NCBI GenBank assembly: GCA_037447655.1
Contig: JBBHKE010002736.1
Coordinates: 68,293-132,292 of the forward strand
DNA length: 64,000 bases
DNA from: Zygnema cylindricum
Lineage: Eukaryota > Streptophyta > Zygnematophyceae > Zygnematales > Zygnemataceae
Reading direction: 5' to 3'
Shown here: positions 1-10,960 of the stretch, piece after piece
How positions within the stretch are numbered: the stretch's first letter is position 1
How the letters are laid out: the number at the start of each line of letters is the position of its first letter
Translations under genes and position numbers: made by a program
The notes under the pieces: generated by a model
Seen by the model: the letters and a program-made list of their open reading frames with translations, nothing else
Database searches by the model: none
What the model was told of the DNA's origin: nothing

Positions 1-1008
1 TTAGAATCTAGACTAGGATCCCTTTGTTACAGCGCACCCTAGAGCGCTTAGACTCCATAGTAATAAGCATTGTATATTTTGTGTATAAGTGACTCTTCTC
101 ACTTTATGAAATCATCCCAAATACAAATCAATTTCTCTTTCAAATGCATTGAGCTTTCTATTGTGTATAATTTCATGGCATCCGCTAATCCATCTCTTAT
201 AATAATGTCCTAATTTCTTGCAGAAGTGACCTAGTCCACCTCGTGAAGCTCCTCTCCTCGTCATTCAAATCAACCACCTTCTTGTCATCTTCCTCCAAAA
301 TTTCGATAAATATCCTTTCCTTTTTCTTCATCACGCTTCCGCCTATCGAATACTGCAGTCAATAATTGCACACTCTGAATTTCTCTCCTAAGTTCTATGG
401 TGCTTTGTTTCGCTGAGATCATCCCTCCAGTATCATTCAAATTCCAATTGCTATCACCTATATCTTACTATCAGTTAATGACATTTTCATACTCTTCAAG
501 TAGTTGTGTCATTAATGTATTACTCTTTGTCTATTAAACCATGAGCTACTTGCACTCTCTAATTCTCCAAATAATGATCCTAAATCATTGCAATAGTCAT
601 TTATACTTCCTCCCTTATAAGTATAGGCTACAATCTTATTTTGTGCATGTTGTTGCTGCCACAATGATCCACTCTTATACTTGTTAACTAGTGATACCCA
701 AATCTGAGAGGAAGATCTGAAATGTATAAGGGGAATAACAATGCCCTTCACTACACTTTTGAGAATTAAGAGCTTAGCAACCATGTCCTTATAATACCAT
801 TTGTCATACTTTGACCGCTCTGCCTGACTCCCTATCACCATTACTGGCAGTGTTGCTGCTAGTATCGTCATCGACAATGGAGTCCCTCGAGATGTAATTC
901 CTCTTTTTTCTCCATCTGTGAAAATCTCCTCCCCTTCATCACAATCATCAATAATAATGGCATGTGTTCTGGCTGCTCTAGCGGTGGAGATGCCAAAAAA
1001 ACATGTTC
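1..1008 (-). pseudogene. R0 copia gag remnant
   Basis: Degenerate copia Gag on the minus strand, cut by the left window edge. The readable block (about 512-900) has the motifs WVSLVNKYKSG and YTYKGGSINDYCND, shared with the Gag of HC at 21830-22060. A decayed zinc knuckle (FCKKLGHYY) lies near 185-230. Gag would form the particle and bind element RNA. The start lies inside the adjoining LTR (ATG at 1028), and that frame closes after about 16 codons, so the gene is dead. I recognise nothing in 1-180. Confidence 0.7.
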
Positions 1009-1582
1009 TGCAATTTTGTGGTCTCCATTGACCCAAACGATGGGCAGCCTATGTAAAGCCTCTAGGATAACTTATGCCCCTTTTTCTTTCCCAATGAATA
1101 AGTGCCACCCTAGCAAAGTATTTTAACCACCCTCACCCCTGTGAGGACACGACTCCCTTGAGCCGACCCCAAAAAGAATCACTGAATTTTCTCCCCTGAG
1201 CAGTAAGTTATGGCTGGTCAAAGATGACCTTTATAGTTACAAGCTCTCTTTGAGAGAAGTACCTAAAATTCACTAAGTCGTGTTCTACCTACTCACGACA
1301 GCCTACTATTAAACCCTAGTCCAATAGGAGCACTTTATAGTACAAGAAGGTACAGTGGCAGATGTAATCCGATGGACCCAGGTTCAAATCTGGCCCAGGG
1401 CAACATTTTGGTCACCTGTCAGTTTTTCCGCCTATCTGCCTGCCTGTTTCTTTCTGACTATGGGGGTAACCATGATTATCTCTGTCTTCCAGTGACTACG
1501 ACAAGTATGGATGACTTAGACAAGACCATTCGAAAAACACATAGAATAAATTTCAGACCTAGAAAATACACAAATTTTAACA
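1009..1582 (-). mobile_element. LTR shared by R0 and R1
   Basis: Minus-strand LTR starting TGTTAAAATTTG at 1582 and ending TTGCA at 1009. It is preceded by R1's polypurine tract (1583-1598) and followed directly by R0's gag, so it is both the 3' LTR of R1 and the 5' LTR of R0. At 574 bp it is shorter than the 887-bp R1 5' LTR because part of U3 is missing. It keeps the leader stem-loop CCTCAC/GTGAGG near 1129-1144 and an antisense tRNA-like B box (GGTTCAAATCTGG) at 1381-1393. Confidence 0.75.
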
Positions 1583-3247
1583 CTCCCTTTATTTTCTAGT
1601 CTAACATTCTGCCAACTCCCACTAAACAAAAACAACAAAAATAAAGTCCCTTTTTTTTGTTCTTTTCCTCTCATATAAATTTAAGTGAATATCGTCATAT
1701 TTAAAAAGGTGTATTAGATGAGCCGAAATAAACATTGCATCTTGTTGATCACACATTTTATTTTGAATGCCACTTTTCATAAATCCTAGCTCTTGGATTA
1801 AGGATTTTATCCACCTCATCTATTTTTCATCCGAGCAAAATCCAATTACCCTTTTGCAGTTCCAACAGCCAGCCCCATCTCCAATCTGCAACACATAGCC
1901 AGATGCTAACCCTTTTTTATGCACATATTCATAAGTGACATCACACGAAGTAGTGATGTCAAATTCATCCATGATAATTACCCCAATTTATGAACTTTCC
2001 TCACTCTCTCCCATGGAATTCTTTCCACTATCACTTTCTATTTTTATTTCCAATAAGTATTTCTCCTCTCCTAAACCTTTCACTAAATATTCCTCTTCTC
2101 CCCTATCCTTTAAAACCTCCTCTAGTTTTACTTCTCCCCTTTCCTTGGAATCGGTTGAAGTCTCCCTATCCGACCAGTTTTATGTTTCCAACATAACTAT
2201 AAAATTATCCTCATTATTTCCATCTCCCTTAAGTACCTCCCTTCCCTTTACTTCCCTTATACCTCCAAAAGCACAATGTTACTTTCGTGAAATTTCTGTG
2301 TACTTTTCTCTCTTCCCCATTTTACCGATGTGAAGAAGCTCTAATATTTCTTCATCCTCTTTCTCCTCTTCCCTTTCTTTCAAACAATGACACTCCTCCA
2401 TATAGTGACCTGTTTTCCCACAAGCGAAGCAAACCCTTTTTTTCAAATCTCCCCTTTCTTTTCCTCTCCCTCTCTTTCCAACCGAAGTTCCGATAAGGTT
2501 TACCTTTGTCTTTCTTACTCTCATCACGCTTCCGCTCGTCACCGTCGTTCTTCTAATCACGCTTCCGCCAGTCACCACCAGCTGTAAATGCATTCACCCT
2601 GTTACTTCCCCAACGAAGCTCCAAAGTGCTTTCCCTCACAAGAATCATCCCCATGGTAATGCTCCAAGTCCATGAGGAGCAATCCATTGCCTGCATACGG
2701 TAAATTATGTCTTAGTACTCATCTGGAATTTTCATGATAAGTGTGTTAATCACTCTCACCTCAGATTTTACATAACCTGCACTAGAAAGCTCAATATATA
2801 ACTACCATGCTACCGCCTTTATAAACATAGGCCTTGACTTTCATGTTTTACTAACTGCTGCCTCTGTATAGTCTCACTCTTATAAATTTGAATTAGTGTT
2901 TCCCAGATTTCTGAAGACTTCGCTGGATTTAAAAGGGTGATAGCTATGGACTTAGACACATATTTAAGTATGAGATGTTTTGCTATAGTGTTTTTATATT
3001 CCCAATTTTTTTTGTCATTTTCTTCAGTTTTTGGTTCAATTATAACCCCCATAAGTGGAACAGTAGCCGAGAGCCTAGCACCCCTCACCATCTATGTCCC
3101 TTTATCCTTCTCCCTTTTTCCCCCTTCCATGGTAATGATTTTCCCTTCACCTTTCGTTGCATCCTTACTCCGGTTGGTTTTGTGGAAAGCCCTAAATGAT
3201 TCTCTATAGTGAGTTCCTCCAAAGCAAAGTGGCGAAGACCTCATATG
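1583..3247 (-). pseudogene. R1 non-autonomous gag-type ORF, C-terminal part
   Basis: Decayed copy of the long non-autonomous ORF that is intact in R7. In minus-strand order it has the Gag core (WEYKNTIAKHLILKYVSKS, 3091-2819), a basic region, a CCHC knuckle (CFACGKTGHYMEEC, about 2440-2400), the protease-linker remnant and an RNase H remnant near 1810-1630 with SGIQNKMCDQQDAMF. The last stretch is closer to true RNase H (SGVQNFFCDNQTAI in R6) than in other non-autonomous copies, so R1 may be an early intermediate. Several frameshifts and stops. It is separated from its N-terminus by solo LTR S1. Confidence 0.75.
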
Positions 3248-4214
3248 TGTTGAAAAGATAGGTATTTTGTAGTCTAACTTGTGACCTTACTGCAGTCCTC
3301 ATTCTGATCGTAGTCACTGAGGACCTGCAGGCAGCCATGGCTGCCTCTAGAAGCTAAGGAGACAGGCAGATCACTAGAATATTTTTTTGCAAAATATAGA
3401 CACTCAATTGTGGGACTTGATCCAATGACCTCCGGATGACCGCCGTACGAACTAGCTGTCCGCCTTATCCAGTAGGTCTTGAAGTAATCGTACACGTATA
3501 TGGCGCGATATTTATTTAAAGATGAACAACGCCAGATATTCCATTTAACTAATATACGGGACGATTTATGCATAGAAACATACCGGTCCGCACAAAATCG
3601 AGACCGCATGAAATATACGAATCGACATTTAATTTCGACGGACGAAATCAAATGTCCGGATCTGATCGAACGGCTCACAGTGGAGTCGAAATGCTGGAAT
3701 AGTAGTTTGGCGGTTTGCGGACCAAAAGTCGGCGGATGACACGTGGCAACATATGGTTGGACAACGGATATCACGGGAGGAGCAACTATGGCTCCGAAAC
3801 TGACACGCGTCAGCGAAACGGCCATGCCGTACTATGGTCGTACGAGAAGTACAGCGGTACCTGTACCTTCTTGTACTTTACAGTCCTGTGATTGGTCAAA
3901 GTACCCTAGTGATAGGTTTAGAGAGGTAGCTTAGGACTTAGAATATTTTTTGGTTTTTTAGCCTCTCTCCCTGAGTGCACTTGTGTTTATAGACCAACTT
4001 TGGCCAGCCATAACTTAATACTTAGGGGAGCAATTTTAGTGATTCATTTGCATCGGACTCAAGGGAGTCTAGGCTACACAGGGGTGTAGTCGGTCTGATT
4101 TTTTGCGTCTCGAGGTGGGACTTATTCATTGTCAAATTCAAAAGTGTATATACTATCCTAGAGGCTTCACATAAGCTGGACATTCTGTGTACTAATGGAG
4201 GTCACAAAATTACA
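3248..4214 (+). mobile_element. Solo LTR S1 inside R1 gag
   Basis: 967-bp LTR from TGTTGAAAAG to AAATTACA that splits the R1 gag. Gag codons stop at 3247 and resume at 4215. Flanks ATATG (3243-3247) and ACTTG (4215-4219) look like an aged 5-bp target duplication. It holds the family's ATG 20 nt before its end (4195), the twin leader stem-loops (near 4054-4090) and GTAC/G-box U3 motifs. No internal region is present, so it is a solo LTR formed by LTR-LTR recombination. Confidence 0.8.
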
Positions 4215-4353
4215 ACTTGTCCCGGAACAATTTCCCATAAGTTCTTTCAAAAAGTAATCCGTCCATCGCGATCTCCCAATAAGTGAAGTCTGTTCCATCA
4301 AACATAGGCACCCTAGATTGTGGGCCCATAACCTGTAACTTTGAGACCTCCAT
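4215..4353 (-). pseudogene. R1 gag N-terminal fragment
   Basis: The first roughly 45 codons of R1 Gag, reading MEVSKLQVMGPQSRVP then FDGTDFTYWE, homologous to the R7 ORF N-terminus. Start ATG is at 4353 inside the 5' LTR. It continues at 3247 after solo LTR S1. One frameshift occurs near the break. Confidence 0.85.
4321..4333 (-). promoter_or_regulatory. R1 primer-binding site, half-tRNA-iMet type
   Basis: GGTTATGGGCCCA on the minus strand abuts the LTR end at 4334. It is complementary to the anticodon arm of plant initiator tRNA-Met (GGGCCCAUAACC), as for Drosophila copia, and lies within gag codons 7-12. Confidence 0.8.
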
Positions 4354-5220
4354 CGGTCCTCAGAGTAGGCAAATCACAAGAAGCTTATCTAGATAGTGCC
4401 GACTCCAAGTTTATATAAACCTAAATGATTGACCCATTGACAATCAGAATCCCAATACAACTTCACCCTTGTGTAATAAAACTTTTTGTGTGCTAAGTTC
4501 CACCACAGAATGCAAAGTTAGAATATGAGTTTTGGACACATTCACCCACTTTGACTTTCGCTTATAAATGCAGCCACTTTGGCAGGCAAAAATTCTGACC
4601 GACTACACCCTTGTGTAGCCTGGACTCCCCTGAGTCCGCAGCAAATAGATTCACTGAATTTCCTTCCTTGAGCAGTTAGTTATAGCTGGTCAAAGATGAC
4701 CTTTAAAGTTACACGCTCTCTTAGAGAGAGGTAGATAAATATCACTACGTCTTGGTCTGCCTACTCACAACTATCTACTACTAAACCATTGTCCAATAGG
4801 AACACTATATAGCACAAAAAGGTACAATGGGCGATGTACTTATTGTACGTCCATTGTACGACATGGTGTACAAGGTGACACCTCTCAAATCTGGAGCCAT
4901 GTTTCCTCCTCCCATATTCTTCGGTATATACCTTTAAAATCCGTCACGAGTATCGTTTTGGTAATGTCTTAATGGTTAAGGCGTCACCCTTCATCTATTG
5001 CGCTGTACCCATGTTCAAATCCGACCTAGGTCAACATTTTGGTCACCTGTCAGTTTTTCTGCCAGTCTGCCTACCTGTTTGCCTGTTTCTTTATGACTGT
5101 GGGAGCAGCCTTGGCTATCTCTGTCTTGTAGTGACTACGACAAGTATGGATGACTTAGACAAGACCATCTGACAAACACATAGAATAAATTTAGACCTAG
5201 AAAATACACAAATTTTAACA
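4334..5220 (-). mobile_element. R1 5' LTR
   Basis: 887-bp LTR from TGTTAAAATTTG at 5220 to AGTTACA at 4334, followed by the primer site and gag. It contains the twin leader stem-loops (near 4585-4640), several GTAC motifs (4840-4870) and a tRNA-like A/B-box unit on the opposite strand (4960-5025). Its outer flank TAACG does not match the flank of R1's other LTR, which fits the shared-LTR tandem. Confidence 0.85.
4960..5025 (+). other. tRNA-like Pol III module, antisense inside LTR
   Basis: On the strand opposite to the LTR there is an A-box-like run (GTCTTAATGGTTAAGG, 4966-4981) and a B-box GTTCAAATCC (5013-5022), spaced as in a tRNA gene or SINE head. Equivalent modules lie in the other copia LTRs here, always antisense to the LTR. 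No acceptor stem is visible, so this is a tRNA-like promoter, not a tRNA gene. Confidence 0.55.
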
Positions 5221-5329
5221 TAACGGTTCGCTGGTAACCGGGAGCCTTAACCATTAAGTCATAAATGAACAACAAATTTGACAAGTTTCACAAATACTTC
5301 ATCAATGAAAAGACGGCTAATTCACACAC

Positions 5330-5910
5330 ATACTGACGAAGAGGCGCATGTGAAACAATTCATGCACAGACGCGAATCTGAACCGTGTAAATATATTTAA
5401 TCGGACGGCCATCGTTGCACCCGCCACCCGGAATGAGCTTTTGGCGGCCTTTGGAGATAACGTGACGCGACGTCACGTGGCGCCACATTATTGGATACCG
5501 GAGAAGATGGGAGAAGGAACCATGGCTCTCAATTTGACAGGCGTCACCTTGAAGGCCATGTCGTACAATGGCGGTACAATTAAGGGGTGATGCTAACCAT
5601 TAAGACGTTACAGAAACGATACACGTGACGGATTTTAAAGGTATATAAACATTAACGCGACGGCTAATTAATACCAGACTAACGAAGAGGAAATAATTCA
5701 TGCACGTACGCAAATCTGAACCATGTAAAATATGTTTTGATCAGATGGCCAAGATTGTAGCCGCCACCCGGAGTGAGCTTTTGGCGGCGTTCGGATATTG
5801 CGTCACACGGTGCCACGCGGCGCCGCATTATTTGATACCGGAGAAGTTGGGAGGAGGAAACATGGCTCCTGATTTGAGGGGTGTCACCTTGTAGACCATG
5901 TCGTACAATG
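5330..5910 (+). repeat. Tandem U3 duplication in LTR S2
   Basis: Two diverged direct copies, about 5330-5590 and 5675-5910. Both run from the ACGAAGAGG block through GCCACCCGGA.TGAGCTTTTGGCGGC to CATGTCGTACAATGG. Each holds a palindromic ACGTGGC/GCGCCGC-rich bZIP-like zone and a GTAC cluster, so the LTR carries a doubled enhancer. Confidence 0.65.
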
Positions 5911-6027
5911 GACGTACAATAAGTACATCCCCTATTGTACCTTCTTGTACTATATAGTGTTCCTATTAGACTAGGGATTAGTAGTAGGTAGTCGTGAGTA
6001 GGCCGACCAAGACTTAGTGATATTTAG

Positions 6028-6861
6028 TAGTGTTGGGTATCGGGTGAATTCATATCGCGATAATCTCAATATTCGATATATCGAATATTGATCGAGCAGG
6101 ATTCTCGATATATCGTACCGAGACCAACATAAATTATAGCGATATATATCGCGATATATAGTATTTTTAAAATTTAAAATTTTTATTTTTTTATATAATA
6201 TGTTATCTTAGCGAAAAAGTCAAATTGTCTAATACGCCACGTACGCCGTGATTTTCGTTCCGTGACTTAAAGGTAGACGCCGCAAAATGTAACCGACAAA
6301 AAATACTAATTTTGAAATTCTAATGATGAATTATTTGGGGTATGGTTACACAAGGAGGTCTTTGTAATAGTACGGACAGGAAAATTTATGTATTACAGAG
6401 GCCTCGGGTACATCGCGTATCTTTTGTAAATAAGTTTTGCATACGTGTTTTGATATGAGTAGTTCCACGTAAGCTGACTACCAAATCTCAAAAATCATCG
6501 AATATTTGGAAACGTACCTTTTTCGTCTGGAAAATCGTACTTGTGTATGACGTACGTTTACTTCACAAGTGTACCTCGTCAATGTACCTCAAAGATCTCC
6601 TTCACTCTGCAGACTTTCAAGAAAAAACCGTATTTCTTTCCGGCAAAGTTTTTACAGTCACTTTGTTCGAAGTCACGAGACTTTGAAAACCTGTGGGATT
6701 TTTTTTTTTTTTTTTAGCTTCGATATATCGACGATACGGTATATCGGCGATATAACACGTTAATTTGAAATTCGATATATTGAAGCGATATATCGATTAT
6801 TGGGTACGTGAAAATCAATATATATCCAATATCGGCAAACGGTCCTCGATACCCAACACTA
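6028..6861. mobile_element. hAT-type MITE
   Basis: 834-bp non-coding element with perfect 15-bp terminal inverted repeats TAGTGTTGGGTATCG / CGATACCCAACACTA, flanked by an identical 8-bp target duplication ATATTTAG (6020-6027 and 6862-6869). The 8-bp duplication and the TAGNGTTGGGTATCG ends are typical of the hAT superfamily. The interior has many CGATATATCG-type subterminal repeats, likely transposase sites, and no transposase ORF. It sits inside LTR S2, whose sequence is continuous on both sides. Confidence 0.92.
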
Positions 6862-7263
6862 ATATTTAGGTACCTCTAGAGCTTGTAACTATAAAGGTCA
6901 TCTTTAACCAGCCATAACTAACTGCTCAGGGGAGCAAATTCAGTGATTTTTTTTGCTGCGGACTCAAGGGAGTCCAAGCTACACAGGAATGTAGTTGGTA
7001 AGAGTTTTTTCTTGCCAGGGTGGCTGCATATATTAAGGAAAGTCAAAGTGGGTGAATGTGTCCAAAACTCATATTCTAACTTTGCATTCTGTGGTGGAAC
7101 CGAGCAAACAAAAAGTCTTATTTCATAAGGGTGAAGTTGTATTGGGGTTCTGATTGTCAAGGGGTCAATCATTTGGGTTTATATAAACTTGGTTTTGGCA
7201 CTATCTAGATAAGCTTCTTGTGAGTTGCCTACTCTGAGGACCTATGGAGGTCTTAGAGTTACA

Positions 7264-7435
7264 CGCAAGTCGCAGGTTCAAAGCTGGTCTTATACAACAA
7301 TTTGGTAAATTGCTCTCGACTTGTCTGCCACCTTCTAAATAAGGCGCCAACCATGGCGCGCCTTTGATCCTATCTCTCTCTTTTTAGAGTCTAACTAAAA
7401 TAGAGAAGTGAACTATTAATTACCTATTTTCAACA
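7264..7435 (-). mobile_element. HC 3' LTR fragment
   Basis: First ~170 bp of a minus-strand LTR starting TGTTGAAAATAGG at 7435, next to a polypurine tract (7436-7452). It runs to the antisense tRNA-like B box (AGGTTCAAAGCTGG, 7273-7286) and is cut by S2. Confidence 0.7.
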
Positions 7436-8926
7436 CTCCTTTTAATTCCTACTCACTTTTCAATTTTAATATACAGTTTTCTTTGCAATAAATCAACTTA
7501 GGGGAAGGCACTTGTTTTGTCATCATGTCTGCAATCATTTATTTATCAGTTTTATGAACCAGTTTAATGATTTAATTTTCAGCCTTCTCTTTGACAAATC
7601 TTAGTCTAATATCCACATGCTTAGCTTGAAGTGATGATTCGGATTAGCTGCAATAGAGATAGCAACTTGATTATCAAACATTTTGAGTTATAGACTTCAT
7701 AAACCTAAGTTATTCAAGAAGAGATTTCACCCACATAAATTTTTTGGTGGCATCACATGTTCCATGTATTCAGCCTCCATAGTGGATTGAGCAACTACTT
7801 TTTGTTGATTGCTACTCCAACAGCATGCACCAAATACAATTTGGAACACATATCTAGTCGTACACCGTTTTAAAGGCACATCTCCATAACAGACATCACT
7901 CTAAATGGTGATGTCAGTGTGCTCCCCTTTTAAATGTATCCACAATTCCCTTGTCTCTACAACATACCTCATTGCCCTTTTGGCTGCCTCCTAGTCTGTA
8001 TTTCTAGGTCCATTTAGACTTTTGCTGAGGACTACTACACCTGCAGCTATATCTGGTCGGGTACAGTTCATAAAATAAAATAAAATGCTTACAATCTACC
8101 GATAAGGGATATTTTCTATAAATCATTCTTTCTATCTCATCTATCTCATCATTAATGGTCAATATTCCTCCCTCTTCACTCCCCTCAAACACTCTCTTCA
8201 AATCCATGGGAGTAGTACATCGGTTTGCTACATCGGTTTGCTTTCTTCATCTGAAAATTTTCTAGCATATTACCGATTGTTTCTTTATAAGTAAGTCTTA
8301 TAAATCTATTCCCTCTATCTCTCTCTATCTCAATTCCCAAAATGTACTTTGGTACGCTAAGATCTTTCATGTCAAAACGGCTTCTAAGATCACGTTTTAG
8401 TTTGTTAATCTTATATAAAGAATTGCTTAAGACCAACAAATAATCCACATAAATAGCAATAAATATCACTCCATTTTCGTCCTCAAAGAAATATATCGAG
8501 TTATCTAAACTAATTCTGATATAACCCAAACTGGTCAAAAATTCGTCCAACTTTATATTCCATTATCGCGGGGCTTGCTTAAGCGTATAGATGGATTTTA
8601 TCAGTTTGCATACTTTGCTTTCTTCCCCCCTTTCCATGAATCCTTCTGGTTGTCTCATGTAAATTTCTTCTTTAAACTCTCCGGGTAAGAAGGCGGTTTT
8701 AATATCCATCAGGTGTATTTCCATATCTTTTGCTGCGGCTAAACTTAAGAGGATTTTGAAAGAAGGATATATGACTACAGGTGCGAAGGTTTCTTCATAT
8801 TCTATTCCCTCTTTCTGAGTATAACCTTTAGCAACCAACCTAGCTTGTATCATTCAATAGTATTATCTGGATTTAGTTTAAGCTTAAAAACCCACTTACA
8901 CCCAATTGGTTTTTGGTCCGGGGGAC
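7436..8926 (-). pseudogene. HC copia RT and RNase H, degraded
   Basis: C-terminal half of a copia Pol, read from 8926 downward. RT blocks are RLVAKGYTQKEGIEYEETFAPVV, MDIKTAFLPGEF and QAPR, then a stop (about 8566), then WNIKLDEFLTSLGYIR. The catalytic YVDD is YVDY, so the polymerase is dead. The LGIEIERDRGNRFIRL block follows. RNase H (8060-7450) is badly decayed, but the CTRPD-like block and the STMEAEYM-like block near 7770 can be traced. The N-terminal RT continues at 19588 on the far side of R4. Confidence 0.85.
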
Positions 8927-9181
8927 TATTCATATTTGAGTATTTTCTAGGTCTTTATTTAGGATAAGAAAATAGCAGAGGCAGTCTACTTTTGACTCCC
9001 TTCTCCAAGCCCCCACATTTGTTGTAGTCACTGAAGGCTAGAGAGGGAGCTAGAGCCATGGCTGCCTAAGCTCTCCAAAGAGACAAGAGTAGATAATGGT
9101 ATGCTTACTAAAAAGGTACTTGACCGTCCCAGGATTTGATCGTGGTACGTATCGTCTGTCACACAACCTGTAACCGTTAGT
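8927..9181 (+). mobile_element. R4 5' LTR, first part
   Basis: Start of R4's 5' LTR (ATATTTGAGTATTTTCTAGG; the first bases have mutated). It matches 18411-18665 of R4's 3' LTR and stops at 9181, where R3 is inserted. It resumes at 15633. Left flank ACTAT resembles the HC sequence ACAAT expected at the target. Confidence 0.85.
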
Positions 9182-10249
9182 TGAAACTCTGAGACCTCCA
9201 TAAAACCTCAGAGTGGACAGTTTCCAAGAAGCCTCTAGGATAACCCTGACACCTTTCTGTTTCAGCAAGAATAAATGCCACTTTGGTTAACAAAAACTTT
9301 GACCACCTTCCCCTGTGTGAAGTCAAGACTCCCTTGAGTCGATAGCAAAAAGAATCTCTGTATTTGCTCCCCTGAGCAGTAAGTTATGGAGGGTCAAAGT
9401 TGACCTTTAGTACAGAAGCTCTCAGGGAGAGAGGGTCCTATCTACCAATTTTTTCTAAGTCCTATATCCCTCACAAACTCTATCTTCTGATGTACGGAAC
9501 CAATTATATTACATTTCCGTACACAAAAGTACAGCTGCCGATGTACTTTATGTACGGAAACTGTACGACATGGCCTAAAAGTCGACACATGTCATATGCG
9601 AGTTTTGTCACGTAATCCCTGGGGATGCCGCGATCCAACGCTATTTTGCCACGTGTCATCCGATGTGGCGATGACCACAAACTGCCGTGATTCTCTTTTG
9701 CCATCTCGGCTTTCTTTCGGGCCGTCTGATTGAATGCAGATTTCAATCGTAGCCGTCATAAGTACATGTGCGGTATTTGTTTCGTTAAAGAACTAAATGC
9801 GCGGTACAAGTTTTTTATACATACCGTAATTTGTACTTTTACATAACTGGATCTATATATCTCGTAAACAGTTGCAGTTAAATGAATTATCCTACGTAAT
9901 AAGAAATAAAGAAATATCAAACCCTATATCATTTAACATTAGTCTTAGACCTAACGGTTAAAATAACCGGCTATCGGCTATCTAACATTCCGCATGTACC
10001 TGGAACAAATCTTGGTTTAGACATCTACCCTTTTAGTAAATAAACTTATCGGTAAATAAAAACTAATCTATTTCCCGTAAACCTCTAGATAGCCTAGGCA
10101 GCCATGGCTCTAGCTTCCACTCCAATTTCCCAGGGACTGCGACAAGTGTGGGAGTTAGAGAGAGAAGTTAGAGATAAACTGCCTCGGCTTCTTTCTGTAT
10201 TTTAATTTAGACCTAGAAAATACTTAAAAATGAACCATCAATTTCTACA
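9182..10249 (-). mobile_element. R3 3' LTR
   Basis: LTR from TGTAGAAATTGATGG (10249) to GAGTTTCA (9182), preceded by polypurine tract 10250-10262. It contains a G-box (CCACGTGTCA, 9651-9660), GTAC motifs (9495-9560), the CTCTCCCTGAGAG-type palindrome near 9418 and the ATTTGTTTCG element near 9775. Confidence 0.9.
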
Positions 10250-10329
10250 CTCTCCTTATTTTCTAGCCAATCTTCAATTTTAGACCATACTTCTCTCGTT
10301 AAAAATTAGCTTAGGGGAAGGCACAGGTT

Positions 10330-10960
10330 TGGTCATCATATCTGTTACCATCTCGCTATCTGTTCGGTACTCTAAACTGATTATTTTGTTTTCTACTTTC
10401 TCTCTAACAAAGCTGAGTCTAATGTCCATGTGTTTGGCTTTAAAATGATGTTTAGGATTGGCAAAAATAGCGATCGCTGCCTAATTATCACAAAAAAAAT
10501 TCTGCACACCACTCTTAAGGTGACCAAGCTCACCAAGCAAAGACTTGACCCACATCAATTCTTTTACATCACAGTAAGAGGCCATATACTTAGCCTCCAT
10601 GGTGGACTAAGCAATAACCTTTTGTTGTTTGCTACTCCAACAGCAAGCCCCATCAACCACATGTAATACATATCCAGAAGTACATCTCCTCATTGGTGCA
10701 TCACCATAACTGGCATCACTCCAAGTAGTGATGTCAATATTCTCCCCACCCAAATGCAACCATAGATCCATAGTTCCTATCAAATATCTAAGGACTCTCT
10801 TAGCTCCCTCATAGTCCTTCTTAGTGGGAGCATTTAAACTTCTACTCATCACTCCTACAGCTGCAGCTAAATCCGGCTGGGTACAATTCATAAAATAGAT
10901 TTGCCTTCCCATTATTTGCCTGTAAGGAATAGTCTGCATGAACGTCTATTTTTCATGAAA
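10330..10960 (-). pseudogene. R3 RNase H domain, broken
   Basis: Copia RNase H at the Pol C-terminus, which degrades the RNA template. Blocks visible are MNCTQPDLAAAV, RVLRYLIGTMDLWLHLGG, ITTWSDASYGDAP (first catalytic Asp), STMEAKYMAS (catalytic Glu region changed to Lys) and FFCDN then a stop. At least two in-frame stops (after KQQKVIA and after CDN) inactivate it. The tail reaches the polypurine tract. Confidence 0.88.

Larger units (their letters stand above)
5221..7263 (+). mobile_element. LTR S2, 5'-truncated, with hAT insertion
   Basis: Plus-strand LTR of the same family ending AGAGTTACA at 7263, with the ATG 20 nt upstream (7244). Its first ~250 bp are absent: it begins at the tRNA-like zone right after R1. 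U3 holds G-box/ABRE-like and GTAC motifs and an internal tandem duplication. A hAT MITE splits it at 6028-6861. The leader hairpins lie near 6957-6995. It abuts the truncated HC 3' LTR, so it was probably inserted there, with its missing start beyond the left window edge (inference). Confidence 0.65.

Noticed and set aside
8004-8207. Small ORFs at the RT end of HC considered as separate genes
   Set aside because: They are frame fragments of the RT/RNase H boundary (CTRPD region) of the same broken Pol.
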